In this document: positions 5,867 through 6,003 of the stretch, in pieces
Layout of the letters: each line of letters begins with the position of its first letter
Numbering within the stretch: the stretch's first letter is position 1
Source: Microbacteriaceae bacterium
GTDB lineage: Bacteria; Actinomycetota; Actinomycetes; Actinomycetales; Microbacteriaceae
Length of the DNA stretch: 6,003 nucleotides
Assembly (NCBI GenBank): GCA_025463665.1
Contig: JAODAY010000240.1
Span: forward strand, 1-6,003
Direction of reading: 5' to 3'
Program-made: the position numbers and the translations under genes
Notes under the pieces: generated by a model
Databases searched by the model: none
Told to the model about the DNA's origin: nothing
Seen by the model: the letters and a program-made list of their open reading frames with translations, nothing else

Positions 5867-6003
5867 TCAGCGTCCGCGGCGGGCTCCGCCGGCCTGCGAC
5901 ACGCGAACGAGACCGCCGACCTGAATCTTGCCGGGGCCGCCGGCGGGCGCACCCGAGCGACGCGGAGCGCCCTGGCGGGGCGCCGAAGCACCCTCGGCAC
6001 GGG
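5867..6003 (-). CDS. C-terminal tail of a basic Gly/Arg/Pro-rich protein (runs off right edge)
   Basis: On the reverse strand an open frame enters from the right edge and ends at a TGA at 5869-5867. Its last 45 residues are rich in Ala, Gly, Arg and Pro: [17 protein letters not shown], then [17 protein letters not shown] and the ending [10 protein letters not shown]. This low-complexity, positively charged tail is of the kind found on actinobacterial RNA-binding proteins such as DEAD-box RNA helicases, but no catalytic domain is in view, so the family is a guess only. The strong terminator immediately downstream, the low stop density on this strand and the sensible composition support a real gene end. 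Confidence 0.6.
   Translation of the reverse strand, partial: RAEGASAPRQGAPRRSGAPAGGPGKIQVGGLVRVSQAGGARRGR

Overview
The window reads as a high-GC actinobacterium, most likely of the family Microbacteriaceae. Two family-restricted protein types point there: a DUF4916-type NUDIX protein, and a DUF7882 protein (the MGRLLY... type long mislabelled 'ATP-dependent DNA ligase'). Codon use is GC-rich, and one promoter candidate is of the leaderless TAGCAT type. No RNA gene, CRISPR array or insertion sequence is visible.

Left half (about 1-3850). A small Microbacteriaceae-type hypothetical gene runs leftward off the edge. Divergent from it is a rightward three-gene c-di-GMP cassette: (i) a stand-alone EAL phosphodiesterase with all catalytic residues; (ii) after a 157-bp gap, an RsbQ-like alpha/beta hydrolase of 269 aa with a complete Ser-Asp-His triad and a strong Shine-Dalgarno; (iii) joined to it by an ATGA overlap, a PAS-GAF-GGDEF diguanylate cyclase with intact GGDEF motif and RxxD inhibitory site. 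The hydrolase and the PAS domain resemble Bacillus RsbQ and the PAS domain of its phosphatase partner RsbP. The likely logic is that the hydrolase makes or delivers a small hydrophobic ligand to the PAS domain, which controls c-di-GMP synthesis, while the EAL protein degrades the product. A leftward DUF7882 gene converges on the cassette 19 bp after the cyclase stop.

Right half (about 3850-6003) is visibly richer in G+C. A rightward DUF4916 NUDIX-fold protein with a degenerate NUDIX box converges with a leftward carbohydrate-esterase-type alpha/beta hydrolase. That esterase is divergent from a GH1 beta-glucosidase gene whose whole centre is missing: the N-terminal signature is joined directly to a C-terminal-like piece, and both catalytic glutamate motifs are absent. 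The 133-bp region between the two has a -10 element on each strand and an inverted repeat AGTTTGT-N11-ACAAACT that resembles operators of ROK-family sugar repressors. A 19-bp-stem bidirectional terminator follows, then the 3' end of a leftward gene coding for a basic Gly/Arg/Pro-rich tail.

The most interesting unit is the EAL / RsbQ-like hydrolase / PAS-GAF-GGDEF cassette. The most unusual gene state is the gutted beta-glucosidase, which keeps its control region and terminator.
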